48,911 nucleotides of DNA from JALZAI01 sp038212215 (GTDB taxonomy: Bacteria; Actinomycetota; Actinomycetes; Mycobacteriales; Jatrophihabitantaceae): NCBI GenBank assembly GCA_038212215.1, contig JBBQUT010000035.1, positions 1 through 48,911 of the forward strand. The letters are read 5' to 3'. The notes beneath the pieces are model-generated. The model had not been told where the DNA came from and made no database searches. It saw nothing but the letters and a program-made list of their open reading frames with translations. The position numbers and the translations under genes were made by a program. Shown here piece after piece: positions 40,845 through 48,911 of the stretch; position 1 is the first letter of the stretch, and each line of letters begins with the position of its first letter.

Positions 40845-41753
40845 CTACGATCGAAAATCGCGCCCCTCAGAAGGTCCTGCGTGCCCCGTGCCGCGGTCGC
40901 GGCGGCGCAGATAGCGCTCGAACTCCCTCGCGATCATGTCACCGGACGCTGCCTTGAGTTCGCTGCGGTCGAGTTCGTCGTCGCGTTGCTCGAGATTGCG
41001 GATGTACTCGGTGACCTCTTCGTCCTCGGCGGCCATCTCGTCCACCAGCTTCTGCCATTCGTCGGCCTGCTGCGGCAGTTCGGCGAGCGGCACCGGAAGG
41101 TCGAGCACCTCCTCGACGGCGTGCAGCAGCGCGATGGTCGCCTTGGGATTTGGGGGCTGCGACACGTAGTGCGGCACGCCCGCCCAGAACGACACCGCCG
41201 GCACCCCGGTCGTAACACAGGCGTCCTGAAGCACGCCGACAATGCCCGTCGGCCCCTCGTAGCGTGACTTCTCCAGGCCGAAGCGGGCCGCCGCCTCCTG
41301 GTCGTAGGCGGTGCCGGTCACCTGGGTGGGCCGGGTATGCGGAGTGTCGGACAGCAGCGCACCGAGTGTGACGACCGTGCGTACCTCGAAGCCCTCGATC
41401 AGGCCCAGCAGTTCGTGGCAGAAACCGCGCCAGCGCATGTTGGGCTCGATGCCGCGGATGATCACCAGATCGAACTCCGCCCCAGGCGGTCGGCAGTAGG
41501 ACAGCCGGGTCGTCGGCCAGCTGACCCGGCGGGTGACGCCATCGACCAGCGAGACGCCAGGACGATTGACCTGGAAGTCGTAGTACTCGTCCGGGTCGAG
41601 TTCGGTGAGTGGCACGGCGTCCCAGACCAGCTCGAGATGTTCGACGGCACCGGTAGCTGCGTCGCCGGCGTCGTTCCAGCCCTCGAACGCGGCAACGACG
41701 ACGGGCGCCGTCAGCTGGGGCCATTCCGAATGGCTCTCACCGGGCTCGGTCAT
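40845..41753 (-). CDS. PAC2 family protein (second copy)
   Basis: A 302-aa PAC2 family protein. VVVAAFEGWNDAGDAATGAV, DEYYDFQVNRPGVSLVDGV and the central VVTLGALLSDTPHTRPTQVTG are the hallmarks; EYIRNLEQRDDELDRSELK near the end is helical and charged. It is the copy normally found between mshC and metH in actinobacteria and differs from the one at 6645-7538. The role is unknown; PAC2 relatives assist proteasome assembly in other domains of life. ATG 41753 is fixed by AGGGTGG; the longer frame upstream is a shadow. It diverges from metH with 129 bp between the starts. Confidence 0.9.
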   Translation of the reverse strand: MTEPGESHSEWPQLTAPVVVAAFEGWNDAGDAATGAVEHLELVWDAVPLTELDPDEYYDFQVNRPGVSLVDGVTRRVSWPTTRLSYCRPPGAEFDLVIIRGIEPNMRWRGFCHELLGLIEGFEVRTVVTLGALLSDTPHTRPTQVTGTAYDQEAAARFGLEKSRYEGPTGIVGVLQDACVTTGVPAVSFWAGVPHYVSQPPNPKATIALLHAVEEVLDLPVPLAELPQQADEWQKLVDEMAAEDEEVTEYIRNLEQRDDELDRSELKAASGDMIAREFERYLRRRDRGTGHAGPSEGRDFRS

Positions 41754-41882
41754 GGCGTCCACCCTACGTGTGACGGCCTGGCGCCAAGGGCAGGCCGCGA
41801 GCGCACCGCGCCGCGGGCGCGCCGACGGCACGAACCGCCGCGGCGTGGCATTAGGCGCCGCTTGCCCCGGTATCCTGGCATC

Positions 41883-44800
41883 GTGGCCTATACCCCCCCG
41901 GAATCGGTGCTGCTGGAAACGTTGCGTGACCGCGTCGTCGTCGGCGACGGAGCGATGGGCACCATGCTGCAGGCAGCCGACCTCACCCTCGACGACTTCG
42001 AGGGATTGGAAGGGTGCAACGAGATCCTCAATGTGCGTCGCCCGGACGTAGTGCGTGGCGTGCACGACGCCTACCTACGCGCCGGCGCCGACGCTGTGGA
42101 GACGAATACCTTCGGCGCGAACTGGGCCAACCTCGCCGAGTACGACGCGGTGGAGCGGATTCGCGAACTCGCACGCGCCGGTGCAGAACTCGCCCGCGAA
42201 GTTGCCTCCGGGCATTCGACGCCGGATCGTCCGCGCTGGGTGTTTGGCTCGGTAGGGCCGGGCACCAAGCTTCCGACGCTCGGTCACGTCCACTACTCGG
42301 TGCTGCGCGACGCCTATCAGGATCAGGTGGCCGGGCTCATCGAGGGCGGCGCCGACGCGATCATGGTCGAAACCTGCCAGGATCTGCTGCAGGCGAAGTC
42401 GGCCATCCTCGGCGCGAAGCGAGCGATGGCCGAGACGGGTAAGCGCCTGCCACTGATCGCACACGTGACTGTCGAGACGACCGGCACGATGCTGCTCGGC
42501 TCCGAGATCGGCGCCGCGCTGACCGCGTTGCAACCGCTGGGGATCGACCTCATCGGGCTCAACTGTGCGACCGGTCCGGCCGAGATGGGCGAGCACCTGC
42601 GCTACCTCTCGCGCAATGCCGAGCGCCCGCTCTCGGTGATGCCCAACGCCGGATTGCCCGAACTCGGACCCAACGGCGCCACGTACCCGCTGTCGCCCGA
42701 GGACCTGGCGACCGCGTTGCGCCAGTTCGTCCTGGAGTTCGGTGTCGCGCTGGTGGGCGGCTGCTGCGGCACGACACCGGAACACATCACCCGGGTCGTG
42801 GAAGCAGTCCGCGACATCACACCGCCGGCACGTGACGCCCGCACCGAGCCCGCCGCCGCGTCGCTCTACCAGTCGATGCCGTTCCGGCAGGACGCCAGCG
42901 TGCTGATGATCGGCGAGCGCACCAACGCCAACGGATCGAAGGCATTCCGGGACGCCATGCTCGACGGCCGCTTCGGCGACTGCGTCGAGATCGCCCGCGC
43001 GCAGGTCCGCGACGGCTCCCACCTGCTCGACGTCTGCGTCGACTACGTCGGCCGCGACGGCGCCGCGGACATGCGCGAGGTGGTCGGTCGTTTCGCCACC
43101 GCCTCCACCTTGCCGATGGTGCTGGACTCGACCGAACCGCCGGTGCTCGAGGCCGGGTTGGAAATGCTCGGCGGCCGCTCGGTGATCAACTCGGTCAATT
43201 TCGAGGACGGTGACGGCCCGGATTCGCGTTACGCCCGCACGATGCAACTGGTGCGCGAGCACGGCGCGGCGGTCATCGCGCTCACCATCGACGAGCAGGG
43301 CCAGGCGCGTACCGCCGAGACGAAGGTCGCGATCGCCGAGCGACTGATCACCGACCTGGTCGACAACTGGGGGATGAACGAAAGCGACATCCTGCTCGAC
43401 TGCCTCACCTTCACCGTCGCGACCGGTCAGGAGGAGAGCCGCCGTGACGGCCTGGAAACGATCGCCGGTATCCGGCTGCTCAAACAGCGACATCCTGACG
43501 TGCAAACCACGCTGGGGCTGTCCAACATCAGTTTCGGGCTGAACCCGGCCGCTCGGCAGGTGCTCAACTCGGTCTTTCTGCACGAGTGCACCGAAGCGGG
43601 CCTCGACTCGGCGATCGTCCACGCGTCCAAGATTCTGCCGATGTCGAAGATCGCCAAGGAGCAGCGCGAGGTCGCGCTGGATCTGGTCTATGACCGCCGC
43701 GGCGAGGACTACGACCCGCTGCAGGCGTTCTTGCGGCTGTTCGAGGGCGTGTCCGCACAGTCCTCGGCGGCGACGCGAGCCGAGGAACTCGCCGCACTTC
43801 CGCTCGACGAGCGGTTGCAGCGGCGCATCATCGACGGCGAGCGCAACGGTCTCGAGGCGGACTTGGACGAAGCGATGACCACGCGGGCTCCGCTTGCGAT
43901 CATCAACGACACGCTGCTATCCGGGATGAAAACCGTCGGCGAACTCTTCGGCAGCGGTGAGATGCAGCTTCCTTTCGTGCTGCAGTCCGCCGAGGTGATG
44001 AAGGCCGCGGTCGCCTATCTCGAACCGTTCATGGAGAAGGACGACGGCGGCGGGAAGGGCACCATCGTGCTGGCGACCGTGCGCGGCGACGTGCACGACA
44101 TCGGCAAGAACCTCGTCGACATCATCCTGTCCAACAACGGCTACAGCGTCGTGAATATCGGCATCAAGCAGCCGATCAACTCGATTCTGGAGGCCGCCGA
44201 CGAGCACAACGCCGACGTGATCGGCATGTCCGGTCTGCTCGTCAAGAGCACCGTGATCATGAAGGAGAACCTGCAGGAGATGAACAGCCGCGGGGTCGCC
44301 GCCCGCTGGCCGGTGGTCCTCGGTGGTGCCGCGCTGACTCGCGGTTACGTCGAGCAGGACCTCAGTGAAATCTTCGAGGGCGATGTCCGTTACGCGCGTG
44401 ACGCGTTCGAGGGCCTGCGTCTGATGGACGCCATGATGGCGACCCGACGCGGCGTGCCCGGCGGCGTGCACGGGCCCGACGACACGAAGCTGTCGGACGA
44501 GGAGGCCCGCAAGCTCGCTGAGCGCAAGGCCCGCCGAGAACGATCACAGCGCATCGCGGAGGCCCGCCGTGCCGCAGAGGACCAGGAGGTGCGTGAGTTG
44601 CCTTCGCGGTCGGACACTGCGACCGACAACCCCGTCCCGACGCCACCGTTCTGGGGTGATCGCGTCGTCAAGGGCATCCAGCTCGCCGACTACGCGGCGT
44701 TGCTCGACGAGCGGGCAACGTTCATGGGGCAGTGGGGCTTGCGCGGTGCGCGCGGCAACGGACCGTCCTACGAGGAACTTGTCGAGACCGAGGGGCGCCC

Positions 44801-45440
44801 CCGGCTGCGATACTGGCTGCAGCGCTTCCAGACCGAGGGCATCCTGGAGGCTGCCGTCGTCTATGGGTATTTCCCTTGCGTCAGCAAGGGCGACGACCTG
44901 ATCGTGCTCGACGATGCCGGCCACGAACGCACTCGGTTCACCTTCCCGCGGCAACGGCGCGAGCGGCGTCTCTGCCTGGCCGACTTCTTCCGTGCCGAGG
45001 ACTCCGGCGAGACCGACGTCGTCGGGTTCCAGATCGTCACGGTGGGCGACAAGATAAGTGAGTTCACCAGCTCGCTGTTCGAAGCCAACGCCTATCGCGA
45101 TTACCTCGAAGCGCACGGCCTGTCGGTGCAGCTGACCGAGGCACTGGCCGAATACTGGCACCGGCGCATGCGCGAGGAACTGCTCCTGCCCGGCGGAACG
45201 GCGATGGCCTCGGAGGATCCGGCCGAGGTAGAGGATTATTTCAAGCTGCACTACCGCGGCGCGCGGTATTCGCTCGGCTACGGCGCCTGCCCCGATCTCG
45301 AGGATCGAGCGAAGATCGTCTCGCTGCTGCATCCGGACCGCATCAATGTGGAGCTTTCCGAGGAGTTCCAGTTGCATCCCGAGCAGTCGACTGACGCGAT
45401 CGTCATCCACCATCCGGAGGCGAAGTACTTCAATACGTGA
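41883..45440 (+). CDS. metH: Cobalamin-dependent methionine synthase MetH
   Basis: An 1185-aa enzyme that methylates homocysteine with methyl-tetrahydrofolate through cobalamin. Domains: homocysteine-binding, residues 1-320, with zinc ligand Cys near 226 (GLNCATGP) and Cys294/295 (GGCCGTTPEH); pterin-binding, about 330-610 (IGERTNANGSKAF); cap and B12-binding, about 640-880, with DVHDIGKNL placing His738 as the lower cobalt ligand; and the AdoMet reactivation domain after 930, ending VIHHPEAKYF. All four domains are complete. The GTG start has only a weak site. The 129-bp leader is too short to hold a cobalamin riboswitch, so none is called. Confidence 0.97.
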   Translation: MAYTPPESVLLETLRDRVVVGDGAMGTMLQAADLTLDDFEGLEGCNEILNVRRPDVVRGVHDAYLRAGADAVETNTFGANWANLAEYDAVERIRELARAGAELAREVASGHSTPDRPRWVFGSVGPGTKLPTLGHVHYSVLRDAYQDQVAGLIEGGADAIMVETCQDLLQAKSAILGAKRAMAETGKRLPLIAHVTVETTGTMLLGSEIGAALTALQPLGIDLIGLNCATGPAEMGEHLRYLSRNAERPLSVMPNAGLPELGPNGATYPLSPEDLATALRQFVLEFGVALVGGCCGTTPEHITRVVEAVRDITPPARDARTEPAAASLYQSMPFRQDASVLMIGERTNANGSKAFRDAMLDGRFGDCVEIARAQVRDGSHLLDVCVDYVGRDGAADMREVVGRFATASTLPMVLDSTEPPVLEAGLEMLGGRSVINSVNFEDGDGPDSRYARTMQLVREHGAAVIALTIDEQGQARTAETKVAIAERLITDLVDNWGMNESDILLDCLTFTVATGQEESRRDGLETIAGIRLLKQRHPDVQTTLGLSNISFGLNPAARQVLNSVFLHECTEAGLDSAIVHASKILPMSKIAKEQREVALDLVYDRRGEDYDPLQAFLRLFEGVSAQSSAATRAEELAALPLDERLQRRIIDGERNGLEADLDEAMTTRAPLAIINDTLLSGMKTVGELFGSGEMQLPFVLQSAEVMKAAVAYLEPFMEKDDGGGKGTIVLATVRGDVHDIGKNLVDIILSNNGYSVVNIGIKQPINSILEAADEHNADVIGMSGLLVKSTVIMKENLQEMNSRGVAARWPVVLGGAALTRGYVEQDLSEIFEGDVRYARDAFEGLRLMDAMMATRRGVPGGVHGPDDTKLSDEEARKLAERKARRERSQRIAEARRAAEDQEVRELPSRSDTATDNPVPTPPFWGDRVVKGIQLADYAALLDERATFMGQWGLRGARGNGPSYEELVETEGRPRLRYWLQRFQTEGILEAAVVYGYFPCVSKGDDLIVLDDAGHERTRFTFPRQRRERRLCLADFFRAEDSGETDVVGFQIVTVGDKISEFTSSLFEANAYRDYLEAHGLSVQLTEALAEYWHRRMREELLLPGGTAMASEDPAEVEDYFKLHYRGARYSLGYGACPDLEDRAKIVSLLHPDRINVELSEEFQLHPEQSTDAIVIHHPEAKYFNT

Positions 45441-45517
45441 CTTTGGTGATCATTGCTCGCTGTGCAGCGATCAGCCGCTGCAGGACGGGCAACGATCACG
45501 GCTCTCGGCCATCGGCC

Positions 45518-46030
45518 TCAGGTCGGGATGTCGGCCCCGGAGGGCATACCTGCGGCGACGTACTCGTCGTAGATCGGCCGCCATGCTGCCGCCGCGGCGG
45601 GGCTGTGCGGTCCCTCGGCACAGTGGCCGGCTACGTACTTGTCGAGTTCACCGAGGCAGACGGACCACCCGGCGGCATTGCGGGCCGCCTCGATCTTGTC
45701 GGCCAGCACGTCGAGCAGGACGAGTCGAGTGTGCTGGTCGTCGATCTCGTCGAGCGTGAAGTGCAGTTCGTGCTCTGCCCAGGTGAAGGCCAGGCGGGTG
45801 GGCGGGTCGAACGCGAGCACGGTACCGCCAGTCGGGTCGCTGTTGGGGTCGCCAGAAAAGACGATCGAAGCGCCGACACGAGGCTCCAGTTCAACTGCCG
45901 AGGGAAACCAAGCAGCGAGCCCTTCCGCAGTCGCCACGGCCGCCCACACCCGCCGGATCGGGTGCGGGTAGCTACGCTCGAAACGCACCGCCGGGCGGTC
46001 GTCATAGATTGTGTAGGTTCCGCGATCCAT
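45518..46030 (-). CDS. AHSA1/SRPBCC domain protein
   Basis: A 170-aa SRPBCC-fold protein of the AHSA1 type. AVRFERSYPHPIRRVWAAVA, EGLAAWFPSAVELEPRVGAS and GWSVCLGELDKYVAGH are typical. ATG 46030 has AGGAG a few bases upstream. It follows the ArsR gene by 23 bp, the common ArsR-AHSA1 pairing; the AHSA1 protein often binds a small ligand, but none is known here. It is the third gene of the rox-arsR-AHSA1 block. Confidence 0.88.
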   Translation of the reverse strand: MDRGTYTIYDDRPAVRFERSYPHPIRRVWAAVATAEGLAAWFPSAVELEPRVGASIVFSGDPNSDPTGGTVLAFDPPTRLAFTWAEHELHFTLDEIDDQHTRLVLLDVLADKIEAARNAAGWSVCLGELDKYVAGHCAEGPHSPAAAAAWRPIYDEYVAAGMPSGADIPT

Positions 46031-46053
46031 CACATCTCCTTTTCGGGGTCGAG

Positions 46054-46359
46054 CTAGTTGGTTTCCAGGTGCCGACCGAGCCCGTCGAGTCGGTCGTTCC
46101 ACAGCTGCCGGTAAGGCTCGAGCCAGGCATCGATTTCGGCCAACGGCCTCGGATCGATGGTGTAGACACGTCGCTGTGCATCCTGCTGAACGCGCACGAA
46201 GCCCGCGTCGCGCAGGACCCTCAACTGTTTGGACGTTGCCGGCTGCGTCAGACCAAGTTCGCTGACCAACTCGCCGACCGAGCGAGGCCCCTCGCGCAGC
46301 AGATTCAGAACTGCTCGCCGGTTCGCATCGACCAGCACCGTCCATTGCGTATCGAGCAT
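46054..46359 (-). CDS. ArsR family transcriptional regulator
   Basis: A 101-aa winged-helix regulator: RRAVLNLLREGPRSVGELVS, LGLTQPATSKQLRVLRDAGF and the wing VRVQQDAQRRVYTIDPRPL. No metal-binding cysteine motif (such as CxC) is present, so it belongs to the small-ligand or AHSA1-linked ArsR subgroup. ATG 46359 is just after the rox stop at 46364, so it may be cotranscribed with rox. A near-perfect palindrome at 46386-46401 lies just upstream and may be its operator. Confidence 0.9.
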   Translation of the reverse strand: MLDTQWTVLVDANRRAVLNLLREGPRSVGELVSELGLTQPATSKQLRVLRDAGFVRVQQDAQRRVYTIDPRPLAEIDAWLEPYRQLWNDRLDGLGRHLETN

Positions 46360-46363
46360 GCGA

Positions 46364-47824
46364 CTAACATGCCGTGCTCGGCATATGCCTGTCAAGGCAT
46401 AAGCATGCAGCCCCGAACCACCTCGGCAGGTGGCTGAGCAGGTCCTGCTGGTCTGCGCCGACCCATGCCACGTGGCCGTCCGGCCGCAGCAGCGCCGCGG
46501 GCACGTCCAGTTCCTCGCTGACGTCGACAATGTGGTCGACCCGATCTGCCCAGCCTGCCACCGAGAGCCGGCCGGTCTGGTCCAGCAGCAGTCCGCGGCC
46601 GCTGTGCATCAGCCCGTAGAGGTGACCGCGTTTGAGCCCCACGTCCCGCAGCCGTCGGCCGAGCAGTTCATGCCCCTCGCCGAAGTCGTAACGAATCCCG
46701 ATCGCAGAGATCTTCTCCGTCAGGTACCGGTTCACCTCCTTGAAGTTCATGAGTTCCGACACCAGCCGGCGCACCGCCTGCGGGCCGGGCTCGGCGCAGA
46801 GCAGCTCCATCTGCGCGCGGGTGGTTTCCAGTACATCGGCGGCCACCGAGTGTCGTTCGGTGTGATAGCTGTCCAACAGCCCCTCCGGAGCCCACCCGCT
46901 GGCCTGGGCGGCCAGTTTCCAGCCGAGATTGAACGCGTCCTGGATGCCGAGGTTGAGTCCCTGCCCGCCAGTCGGCGGGTGGATATGCGCCGCATCGCCA
47001 GCCAGCAGCACCCGGCCGACGCGGTAACGCTCGGCCAGCCGGGTGGCGTCACCAAAGCGCGAGAGCCAGCGCGGTGAGTGCACGCCGAAGTCGGTACCGG
47101 CGAACACCCGCAGCTGACGCTTGAAGTCCTCGAGCGTCGGCGCGACGGCGCGGTTCTCGGCCAGCCCGGCGGCAGGCACGACAACGCGGTACACGCCGTC
47201 CTCGAGGGGATCAGCGCCAAACAGCAGCTGGGTCTTTCGGGCTTCGGCCACCGCGGCGCTCAGCGTCTCCGGTGGCACGGCCACCTCCATCTCACCCAGC
47301 AAGGTCTCGACCCGCGCGGGCTCGCCGGGAAAGCCGACGCCGAGCAGCTTGCGCACCCTGCTGCGGCCGCCATCGCAGCCGACGAGGTAGCGCGCGCGCA
47401 GCTGCGTACCGTCTGCCAACTCGGCGCTCACCCCGTACTCATCTTGGCTTAGCCCGACCAGTTCGCAGCCGCGCCGGATCTCGACGCCGAGCTCGGCGGC
47501 ATGCTCGCTCAGCAGGCGCTCGACGGTGGGCTGCGGGATGCCAAGGACGTAAGGGTGTGCGGTATCCAGCCGCTCCGGTGACGGTTTAGGGATGCCGGCG
47601 AAGAAACCACCGAGCGGGTACTGCTTGCCGAACGCAAGGAATCGCTCCAGGAGACCGCGCTGGTCCATCACCTCGATGCTGCGCGCGTGCAGGCCGAGCG
47701 CGCGGACCACCCTCGTCGGCGCCGCGTCCTTCTCCAGCACGAGCGCGTGCACGCCATGCAGGCGCAACTCGCCGCCCAGCATCAAGCCGGTCGGTCCGCA
47801 GCCGACAACGATCACGTCGATCAT
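46364..47824 (-). CDS. rox: Rifamycin monooxygenase (Rox type)
   Basis: A 486-aa FAD-dependent aromatic monooxygenase (PF01494). FAD motif GCGPTG is at residues 8-13, LVGCDGGRSRVRKLLGVGF follows, and the GD motif region AGDAAHIHPPTGGQGLNLGI completes the FAD site. The whole sequence, including LHARSIEVMDQRGLLERFLA, THSPRWLSRFGDATRLAERY-like text and the end HVAWVGADQQDLLSHLPRWF, agrees closely with Rox from Streptomyces and Nocardia as I remember them. Rox oxidises rifamycins, opening the ansa chain and removing activity. AGGGAG five bases before ATG 47824 fixes the start. Regulation is likely by the rifamycin-associated element at 47931-47949. Family certain; substrate strongly supported but not proven. 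Confidence 0.88.
   Translation of the reverse strand: MIDVIVVGCGPTGLMLGGELRLHGVHALVLEKDAAPTRVVRALGLHARSIEVMDQRGLLERFLAFGKQYPLGGFFAGIPKPSPERLDTAHPYVLGIPQPTVERLLSEHAAELGVEIRRGCELVGLSQDEYGVSAELADGTQLRARYLVGCDGGRSRVRKLLGVGFPGEPARVETLLGEMEVAVPPETLSAAVAEARKTQLLFGADPLEDGVYRVVVPAAGLAENRAVAPTLEDFKRQLRVFAGTDFGVHSPRWLSRFGDATRLAERYRVGRVLLAGDAAHIHPPTGGQGLNLGIQDAFNLGWKLAAQASGWAPEGLLDSYHTERHSVAADVLETTRAQMELLCAEPGPQAVRRLVSELMNFKEVNRYLTEKISAIGIRYDFGEGHELLGRRLRDVGLKRGHLYGLMHSGRGLLLDQTGRLSVAGWADRVDHIVDVSEELDVPAALLRPDGHVAWVGADQQDLLSHLPRWFGAACLCLDRHMPSTAC
46386..46401. promoter_or_regulatory. Candidate ArsR operator
   Basis: ATGCCT GTCA AGGCAT is a perfect 6-bp inverted repeat with a four-base spacer, 27 bp upstream of the arsR start and inside the last codons of rox. 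A second palindrome GGCATATGCC overlaps its left end. ArsR proteins bind such 12-2-12-like repeats near their promoters, so autoregulation is likely; it is inferred from symmetry and position. Confidence 0.45.
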
Positions 47825-47930
47825 GAAAACTCCCTGTTCGCCAAGCCGCTTTACGCCGCCTGCTCCGCGCGGTGGGATGACAGCCGCGCCGCCAGTTCCA
47901 TCGACGTCCCGCGATTCTGCAGCACCACCC

Positions 47931-47949
47931 GGGTCTTGCCGCAAGGCCC
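47931..47949 (-). promoter_or_regulatory. Rifamycin-associated element (RAE)
   Basis: GGGTCTTGC C GCAAGGCCC on the plus strand is a 19-bp inverted repeat with 8 of 9 paired positions. On the minus strand it reads GGGCCTTGCGGCAAGACCC, closely matching the rifamycin-associated element consensus as I recall it. This element lies upstream of rifamycin-inactivating genes in many actinobacteria and makes them inducible by rifamycins. It is 107 bp upstream of the rox start, the expected side. The agreement of element and gene is strong mutual support. Confidence 0.8.
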
Positions 47950-47972
47950 CCCGTGCGCTATACGTTGAAAGT

Positions 47973-47997
47973 GGCAAGGAGGGGCAACCTCCTTGCC
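47973..47997. promoter_or_regulatory. Strong 10-bp hairpin upstream of the RAE
   Basis: GGCAAGGAGG at 47973-47982 and CCTCCTTGCC at 47988-47997 are perfect complements around the loop GGCAA. It lies in the 470-bp region between rox and the HAD gene, beside the RAE. It may be a terminator isolating the two sides or an operator; it is not the RAE itself. The rest of 47998-48094 shows no gene, apart from a short T-rich run near 48085. Confidence 0.5.
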
Positions 47998-48094
47998 ATT
48001 GCCTATTTGCCGCCGCCGCGGACAGCCAAGCTGCTCTCAAATGTCGGAGTAGGGGCGGGCAGGGCGCTGAGCACCGCCTGTAGCGTTTTTTCAT

Positions 48095-48298
48095 GTGACG
48101 AATTGGAGGCTCTCGTGGCGGACACCTGCGACCGTGTGCGAGCGCATCAGATCGGACACCGCTTCGATCATTGTGCGTCCGTCGACCGCAGACCCGACCG
48201 TGGTCTTCCGACTGCCGGCCGATAGCCAACTCATGGTCGACAAGACAGCCCCGGGGCGCCGTACAAGACCTGGATCCCCCCGGTGGAATGCACCGTGA
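48095..48298 (+). CDS. Possible small leader ORF before the HAD gene
   Basis: A 67-aa frame from GTG 48095 ends in the TGA of a GTGA overlap with the HAD start (48295), the layout of coupled genes. The peptide is basic and polar (RIRSDTASIIVRPSTADPTV, FRLPADSQLMVDK) with no known domain. Third-position GC is about 72 percent, lower than the neighbours, so it may be chance. Confidence 0.25.
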   Translation: MTNWRLSWRTPATVCERIRSDTASIIVRPSTADPTVVFRLPADSQLMVDKTAPGRRTRPGSPRWNAP

Positions 48299-48911
48299 GC
48301 CTTTCTTTACAGGCCGTGCTGATCGACATGGACGGAACGCTGCTCGACTCCGAACGAGTATGGGACGCCGCCCTTTACGATCTGGCGGGTTGGCTGGGCG
48401 GCGAATTATCCGAACGCTCGCGGGCGAGAATGGTGGGCTCGTCGCTCGCCCGCTCGGTCGCGATCCTGCATGACGACTTGGGCATCGAGGCAGACCCGGA
48501 ATCGAGCGGTGCTTACCTGACGGCGCGCGCCACCGAGCTCTTTCGCACCGATCTGCACTGGAAGCCGGGCGCCCGCGAACTGCTCATGAACCTCGCCGCG
48601 CAGCGGGTGCCGGTCTGTCTGGTGACCTCGACGCACCGCCGGATGACCGAGATCGCGCTCGATTTCATGGGGCGGTCGTTGTTCGCCGCGTCGGTGTGCG
48701 GCGACGAGGTCACGCACAACAAGCCGCATCCCGAGCCCTACGAGCGGGCGGCAAGTTTGCTCGGTGCGCACCCTTCGCGCTGCGTGGTCATCGAGGATTC
48801 TCCGGTCGGTGTCGCCTCCGGCGCTGCAGCCGGGTCGAGCGTGATCGCCGTGCCGAGCGAGGTCGTGATCGAACCCGCCGAGGATCGCACGATCGTCGCC
48901 TCGCTCGTCGA
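48295..48911 (+). CDS. HAD family hydrolase (partial, runs off the window)
   Basis: About 205 residues of a haloacid dehalogenase-type phosphatase are visible; the end lies outside. Motif I IDMDGTLLDSE carries both catalytic aspartates, VCLVTSTHRR is motif II, NKPHPEPYERAASLLG holds the Lys of motif III, and VIEDSPVGVASGAAAG motif IV. It is of the beta-phosphoglucomutase/phosphatase type; a small phosphorylated substrate is likely. A HAD gene commonly follows metH in actinomycetes, so the rox-arsR-AHSA1 block seems to have been inserted between them. The start is GTG 48295. Confidence 0.9.
   Translation, partial: MSLSLQAVLIDMDGTLLDSERVWDAALYDLAGWLGGELSERSRARMVGSSLARSVAILHDDLGIEADPESSGAYLTARATELFRTDLHWKPGARELLMNLAAQRVPVCLVTSTHRRMTEIALDFMGRSLFAASVCGDEVTHNKPHPEPYERAASLLGAHPSRCVVIEDSPVGVASGAAAGSSVIAVPSEVVIEPAEDRTIVASLV

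Noticed and set aside
41754..41882. Cobalamin riboswitch before metH
   Set aside because: The 129-bp leader is too short and I found no B12-box-like sequence.

Overview
The window is 48.9 kb of high-GC DNA with strong G/C preference at third codon positions, many GTG and some TTG starts, and Actinobacteria-type genes. MshC (mycothiol synthesis), an F420-type LLM oxidoreductase, LigB-type ATP-dependent DNA ligase, two PAC2 proteins and the DUF3090/SCO1664/MSMEG_4193-type cluster all point to an actinomycete. The genus cannot be named from the sequence alone. Most of the window is ordinary chromosome. No CRISPR array, prophage or intact insertion sequence is visible.

Layout. 1-192 is the tail of a repeat protein. 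280-4457 holds a LysR regulator facing a compact four-gene operon (sulfite-oxidase-like molybdoenzyme, two alpha/beta hydrolases, SDR). 4.5-10.4 kb carries a CrtI-like FAD oxidoreductase, a PAC2 protein, small conserved proteins and a tRNA-Leu(GAG). 10.5-17.7 kb carries a Pro/Thr-rich membrane protein, an M20 peptidase, ligB, an ABC permease remnant and the HrpB helicase. 18-24.7 kb carries a ParA-type ATPase coupled to an 87-aa protein, a MerR regulator, a large secreted HExxH protein, a methyltransferase and a SpoIID-domain protein interrupted by an in-frame stop. 24.8-29.6 kb holds an amidohydrolase, a TetR regulator with a clear operator, a hydrolase broken by a 4-bp duplication, an alcohol dehydrogenase and a DUF5703 protein. 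29.7-45.4 kb is a conserved core: RecD-like helicase, aldo/keto reductase, LLM oxidoreductase, uppP, histidine phosphatase, DUF3090, SCO1664-family, mshC, PAC2 and metH. A 1.1-kb stretch of gene remnants at about 38.9-40.0 kb and small accessory genes interrupt it.

Between metH and the HAD phosphatase at the right edge lies a block on the minus strand: a Rox-type rifamycin monooxygenase, an ArsR regulator and an AHSA1/SRPBCC protein. About 107 bp upstream of rox is a 19-bp inverted repeat that closely matches, from memory, the rifamycin-associated element (RAE) found before rifamycin-inactivating genes in Actinobacteria. This is the best-supported specialised function here: an inducible, chromosomal rifamycin-inactivation unit.

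Several genes are visibly broken or partial: the hydrolase at 27263-28175, the ABC permease at 14965-15246, the SpoIID/repeat protein at 23268-24698, and the remnants at 39.1-40.0 kb. Functions rest on motif recognition and remembered family sequences, since no search could be run.
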